The position numbers were made by a program, and so were the translations under genes. A DNA stretch of 64,000 nucleotides from contig NC_035436.2 in NCBI RefSeq assembly GCF_002127325.2, positions 87,398,037 to 87,462,036 of the forward strand, read 5' to 3'. This stretch comes from Helianthus annuus. Its lineage: Eukaryota; Streptophyta; Magnoliopsida; Asterales; Asteraceae. Shown here piece by piece: positions 59,504-64,000 of the stretch (its first letter is position 1; each line of letters opens with the position of its first letter). The notes beneath the pieces were generated by a model. That model saw nothing but the letters and a program-made list of their open reading frames with translations, was not told the origin of the DNA and did not search any database.

Positions 59504-59609
59504 CAGCTTGATAGGCTGCTAAAGCCTCAGCCACACGAGTATTGATTAGGTCGGTCAACTCAGCCTAAGTCATGTTGATGTTGCCACGTCCGTGTCCTCG
59601 TCCACTCAT
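59504..59609 (-). pseudogene. gag: Element E gag, exon 1 in the intron model
   Basis: Minus strand ATG with MSGRGHGRGNINMT, then TAG at 59565-59567 (Gln expected), then AELTDLINTRVAEALAAYQAG. Gly/Arg-rich starts are common in plant Gypsy gag proteins. The stop means this copy could not make full gag even if spliced. Confidence 0.65.
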
Positions 59610-60105
59610 GTTTCTATAGTTGGGAATAAACCGATTTAGGAATCATAACGAGATGGGAGTCAAGTTTCATACTGATATTTAAGTACTACCAAGTTCACAC
59701 ATAGTAAGGCAGAACCCTCCTCACGCTCGATAAGCCTCACTGGGACTTGCATGCACCCCGCGTTATTATTAAGTGTGCACCCATAATAATAAGGCAATTT
59801 ACATGCTTATCTCAGTGCCTCTTAGCTTGCGCTCAAAGTTTCCCCCGTTCAATCAACACAACAGATGGCATCACAGGTCTATGATTCACATGAGTCGAAG
59901 AGTAGTGTCACACTATCAAGTCACTATGGTGTTTAATGTTTCATTTCATATATGTTGTGAGTGTGTGACTGCTAAGCAAGTAATGTATAAGGTGAGAGAG
60001 ACGAACCTTGCAATCTGGAGCTGAGTGTCATGATCGATTTTCGAAGTTGTTCGGTTATAGTCTGGTTTTACAAAACGTTCTAAAACCTAGTTCACTATAA
60101 CCAGT
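59610..60105 (-). other. Element E untranslated leader
   Basis: About 500 bases between primer site and gag. Some short open frames but no recognisable product. Confidence 0.7.
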
Positions 60106-60118
60106 GGCTCTGATACCA
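60106..60118 (-). other. Element E primer-binding site
   Basis: Minus strand TGGTATCAGAGCC, three bases from the 5' LTR end; complementary to initiator methionine tRNA. Confidence 0.9.
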
Positions 60119-60121
60119 AAC

Positions 60122-62367
60122 TGTAACACCCCCAAAATCCCACCTGCGGAAGTCCCGCGAGGCGTGTTACGCATCAGAGTTCGAGCCACCAATCACATTG
60201 AACCAATGGTAAATACTTAAATAAAACATAATATCAATTCCCAAAATGTTGTGTAGCGGAAGCTTGTAAATAATCGTTTAGCAAATGTTTCATAATAATA
60301 CTTAAAACCAATGTATCAAATGTAAGTTAATCCAAGAGCTTCGATCCATGACCACTCCAGCACTCCCAGATAGCAAGTCCATGTTCCAATCGTTAATGAC
60401 CTACAAGCATGCAAACAAGTGTGTCAGACTACGCTGGTGAGTTCAAGGTTTTGCTAACGTGTTGTGTTACCAGATGTATGTTAATGCGATTTCAATGTTG
60501 CGTTACGATGCCGTTCACGTTAGATACCCTAGGGAGTGTGCCCATATGTATCCGGGGAGTGTGTACCCCTTAACGACCGATGCTATGTTGTCTTCGCTAG
60601 ATACCCTAGGGAGTGTGCCCATATGTATCCGAGGAGTGTGCCTCTAACAACCATAGCGATACCCAGATAATTAGTTCACGCCCGTCCTTACGGCCCGATG
60701 TGAGGTTTCCCACCTAATAGCGCTATCAACTAATTACCCCATTGCCCTCCAGGCAATCCGATGATAGATCCCATGTTCAATAACCAAAACCGATTAAGTT
60801 GTTTACCCAAAGTTTCCCTTCCAAAGGTTTACTAGTTGTCCCAAACCACCGGGACGCATGCTTGAGAAAATGCAATGAACTCACCTGGGATTGCTCGGTA
60901 TGATACACGAAAGGTCTAGTTAAGCTACAATGTGATCAACCACGTCCTAGCATGTTTATCATACAAGTCAGGTTTGTATTCAAGTATTGCACGTATGTTC
61001 TACACGTATCGTAACAAGTTGTGTACAAGTATTGACCATTGCATTCACGTATAAGCATAGCAGTTCAACAGTAGCTTCACAAAACAAAGTCCAAATATGC
61101 GGCCCAATCAGATGGACTCGTAACAATGTGCAGGCCCAATGACAAAGTGTACATGTAAATGGTCTCGAGTCAAGACTAAGCTCTCGAGTCGAGACTAAGT
61201 GGTCTCGGGTTGTCCTGGTTTCACAGTCTCGAGTCGCAACGGGGTGGTCTCGAGTTGTCACGTTCTAGTCGAGACTACACGATCTCGAGTCGCAATCGGA
61301 CCCGCAACCAGGGTCTCGGCTTGTGCTGTTTGTGTTGATAAGGTGGTCTCGAGTCGAGACTAAGGGCTCTCGACTCGCAACCGTGTCGAGACTATCAAAT
61401 TGTAACAGATTTCCTGATTTCATGCAGATCGGTTACCCTTATTCAGGTTTCCAAGTTTACAACCAAATTAATTAACAGTTACTTCGGTTTCCAAATCAAA
61501 TCAATAACACGTTTTCCGTCATTGAACTAGCATAGCATCGATCAAATAGGGTTTTAACACCTTAATTCTCATGAACCCTAATCCGTTATGACATGTATCA
61601 AGAATATGAACAACAATCCTAACACTAAAGCATAGCAATATGATCCGATTTCATGAACATCCAACCGGTTTATATGTTAAATCTTAAACACCAACATGAT
61701 AACCGAATTTCGTGTGCATAATTATCCATTGTTTACTAGCATGCATAACCCTAATGTAAACATATACAATCAAAACAATCATAACATCATCTAATACAAA
61801 CTAACCGATTATATCATCAACATCACCAAGCATGAAATCGATAAACATATACTAACCGGGTTAGAGGATTGAAGCGTGTGAGGTCTCGAGTGAACAAGGG
61901 TGATCCGAACAAGAAATGATCTTCGATCGCCAAAGGGTTGTTGCCGTCGGTTAGAGAGAGAATGAGAAGCTAGGGTTTTGTGTGTGATAGTGTTTTTGCA
62001 ACATGTGAGAAAGTTATAAACACTCTAAGTGTTATGCGCAACAAGGGAATGGGCCGAGTCCAAGAGTGTGGCCCAAATGGGCTTATGCGACCGGGTGGGC
62101 CTTGTGTAATCGGGTTATGGTGTGCGGTTTGGGCTCGTTTACTATACTAACATTTAATACACACATATCACATAATCATAACATTCAATTAATAAAGTTC
62201 ACATAAACACATAACGTTACACAAAGTGGGTTCGAAATACGAGTTGTCACAGTATCCCCAACTAAAAAGAAATTTCGTCCCGAAATTTGGTACGCACTCA
62301 CTGATAAAGCTAGATAAGTTAAAGCCAGGTAAGTTATATCGTTTGCTGGTTTTCCTGGGGTGTCACA
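60122..62367 (-). mobile_element. Element E 5' LTR
   Basis: Starts (in sense) TGTGACACCCCAGG, ends GGGGGTGTTACA beside the primer site. It includes the extra polypurine/hairpin piece and the CTCGAG array. It differs from the 3' LTR by a few indels, such as TCAGGTTT near 60968 and AGACTAAGCTCTCGAGTC near 61173. No obvious TATA box; the leader-like region near 61920-61980 contains the CGATCGCCAAAGGG block. Confidence 0.94.
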
Positions 62368-63728
62368 AATTTAAAGATAAAACAATTGATTAATAGCCTT
62401 TATTGTTACAATACAATTCAAATAACAGTTTAGAAGGTCCAAAAATTTTCAAACAGTTCAACACTTGTCAAATCCTGATCCCACAATATAAGGTTCCATG
62501 TAGGAATCCACACAGTCCAATAGGTCGCACACTTCAGTCGCACACTTGAAAAAGGTTCAAATACAAGTCACGTAGTTCAGTAACTTAACTCGCACACTTT
62601 CAGATGAACCTTAACAATTTCACAGCCAGAAGCTGGGTCACACAGTTCAGAGTCGCACAGTCCAAACTTTTAACCACACAGTTGAGTCGCACAGTTCAAC
62701 AATTTGAGTCGCACAGTCCTTTTGAGTCGCACAGTTCAACAATTTGAGTCGCACAGTCCTTTTGAGTCGCACAGTTCAACAATTGAACAGTTCAACAGTT
62801 TTGACCGCACACTCCAATTCCAGTCGCACACTAGGATTTGAACCGCACACTTGACTTAAATTTGGGCCTGATTCCTTAAAATCCCAAATAACTGTCCAAA
62901 AGTTTCAGATGTCGCGTAATTGTTTTGGGCTTGCACACTCTTCACAAGCCCAAGCCCAAACCAAAGGTCCAATACACTTGAAGTCGCCTAATGAAGTCGC
63001 ACAGTTATGTCTTGGAAACTCAATGTTGTTTTGGAAACCTCAATCACAAAGTTTTCAACTAAAATCCCGAAAGATCCGGTGACCTTATCTCCGAATTTGT
63101 TTGAGAATTTCGTGCAACAACTTTCCAAAAATTCTGCAAACACAACCAATCTTGCACATCAACGGATTAAACCCAAATTTATTCAAAAATTAGATGAAAT
63201 TCTGATGATATTCAAAGCATAAACCCAGAAATTTAAAATTTTCAAGAACCCTTTTCACTGAAAATATGAACTTTTGGGTTTGAAACCTTCCAATTTCACA
63301 AGACTTTAAACTTTCAATGTAAAAATCAGAAAACAAATCCCAATTTTAACACCAAAAATAACCTGTTTCAGGAAAAACTTTCACTAAAACGAACAAAATT
63401 TTTTATTTTTAAACACCGTATTTTGTTTCAAAAAGAACAATTCAGTTTTTACCGAAACAAAACAACAATTTTAGATTCGTGTTTTGTTGGTCTGATCCTT
63501 AACTCAGGTCAATTTCAAGAGTCAAAAATAAAATTTTTCAAGTAGAAAAACCTGCAACTTATTCACTTTAAACCCAAAGAAACAATTCGATAGAAAATAA
63601 AAATATGAATCTAACTAAAACAAATGAAAAATAGACCTTTTCTTGTAAAACTTGAGCACCGATCAGTAGCAAAACAGACTTCAATCTTCAAGATATCCGA
63701 TCCAACCGAGCCTTCACAAGACTACTTA
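62368..63728 (-). other. Element J untranslated leader
   Basis: Lies between the primer site of J and E; 39 more bases of leader lie at 51803-51841. AT-rich with T-runs on the minus strand, a repeated TGTGCGAC octamer and no believable gene. A 71-codon frame at 63007 on the plus strand is probably chance. The first bases, AATTT, are the second copy of the target site of E. Confidence 0.6.
62684..62780 (+). repeat. 40-bp tandem repeat with GTCGCACA in the J leader
   Basis: Units begin GAGTCGCACAGTTCAAC at 62684, 62724 and 62764; each holds GTCGCACA twice. Further single copies of the octamer are spread over about 62520-63005. Confidence 0.85.
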
Positions 63729-63741
63729 GGCTCTGATACCA
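63729..63741 (-). other. Element J primer-binding site
   Basis: TGGTATCAGAGCC on the minus strand, two bases from the LTR end; initiator methionine tRNA. Confidence 0.85.
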
Positions 63742-63743
63742 AT

Positions 63744-64000
63744 TGTATGTCCCAAAACTACACAATCGATATCAAACACCAAACAAGTAGCGGAATTACA
63801 AGCAAGATGTCGAAGTTGGAAAGCACTTGTATTGATTCAAAGCAAACTAGAATACACGAATTTAAAGGATTCGTCTGGTATCCTAGTCGCACAAAGTTCA
63901 CAATAGATTCAACAACCAAAACTAGATTAGGAACCGCCTATTTATACTTGCATAGGAAGCCCTATTACATTGGGCCAAGCCCATACCCCATTAACTACAA
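63744..64000 (-). mobile_element. Element J 5' LTR, partial
   Basis: On the minus strand it ends GGGACATACA next to the primer site. It is cut by the window edge after 257 bases. The CGCCTATTTATACTTG stretch near 63936 would read as a TATA-like AAGTATAAATAGG in sense, placing a promoter close to the LTR 3' end. Confidence 0.75.

Larger units (their letters stand above)
51842..62367 (-). mobile_element. Element E, full-length Ty3/Gypsy on the minus strand
   Basis: Bounded by TGTAACACCCCC and GGGGTGTCACA, flanked by AATTT (51837-51841 and 62368-62372). It sits in the leader of element J. LTRs are 2220 bp (left) and 2246 bp (right), with an interior of about 6 kb on the minus strand including a 794-bp solo LTR. 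The sense strand is minus: primer site next to the right LTR, polypurine tract next to the left one. Confidence 0.95.

Noticed and set aside
60106..60118. tRNA gene fragments at the TGGTATCAGAGCC sites
   Set aside because: Only about 13 bases match tRNA and each site is next to an LTR end, so these are primer-binding sites.
63007..63222. 71-codon plus-strand frame in the J leader
   Set aside because: Lies antisense to the leader, has no homology that I recognise and no supporting signals.
1..64000. A bacterial-type defence or mobile system hidden between the elements
   Set aside because: All interior coding stretches are retrotransposon domains on a plant-like background; nothing remains unassigned that could encode such a system.

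Overview
This window looks like heterochromatic, repeat-saturated DNA from a flowering plant. The style of the Ty3/Gypsy elements (LTRs beginning TGTAACA/TGTGACA and ending GGTGTGACA, initiator-Met tRNA primer sites, and integrases ending in a chromodomain-like segment that resembles the Tekay/Del clade) suggests Asteraceae. That is inference from recall, not a database result. I found no host gene, tRNA or rRNA gene, CRISPR array or bacterial system. Essentially every base can be assigned to LTR retrotransposons inserted into one another.

The oldest layer is a minus-strand Ty1/Copia-like element (J). Its LTR begins at 63744 and runs off the right edge. Its leader lies at 62373-63728, its gag is split between 51441-51802 and 29941-31023, and a degraded post-gag region lies at 28411-29940. 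Three insertions sit in the visible part of J. E (51842-62367, target-site duplication AATTT) is in the leader. F (31024-51440, duplication GAAAC) is in gag. Element I (LTR ending at 28410) is downstream of gag. F is in turn split by G (35918-48326, duplication GTGAG), which sits in its RNase H region. E is split by a solo LTR (54342-55135, duplication GGTAC) in its integrase tail.

The left 28 kb is a second stack. LTR I is broken by LTR H (ends 26114). H carries solo LTR K (24160-25517, duplication AACTC) and is broken by element A, whose minus-strand gag-pol runs off the left edge and whose LTR ends at 23838. The LTR of A is split by element B (duplication ACTAA). B has also been rearranged: a solo LTR (3597-7033) plus a piece of A's LTR (7034-9431) is followed by a truncated B 5' LTR, the B interior and the B 3' LTR, after which the same A LTR sequence appears again.

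A, B, E, F and G each encode gag (zinc knuckles), aspartic protease, reverse transcriptase, RNase H and integrase in one long frame; A leaves the window within RNase H. All are now broken by stop codons, frameshifts or insertions. Most of the stops are C-to-T type changes, as expected in methylated DNA. G and A belong to one family with 3.6-3.7 kb LTRs. F has 1.5 kb LTRs and E 2.2 kb LTRs.

The points most worth a second look are: an 83-bp GT-AG intron-like segment in the gag of E whose removal restores frame; a second polypurine tract and hairpin captured inside the LTR of E; a conserved hairpin with a compensatory base pair just before the polypurine tract in four element families; an array of short perfect hairpins in the leader of B; a duplicated gag start in B; and the microhomology-joined duplication that produced the solo LTR plus truncated element of B.
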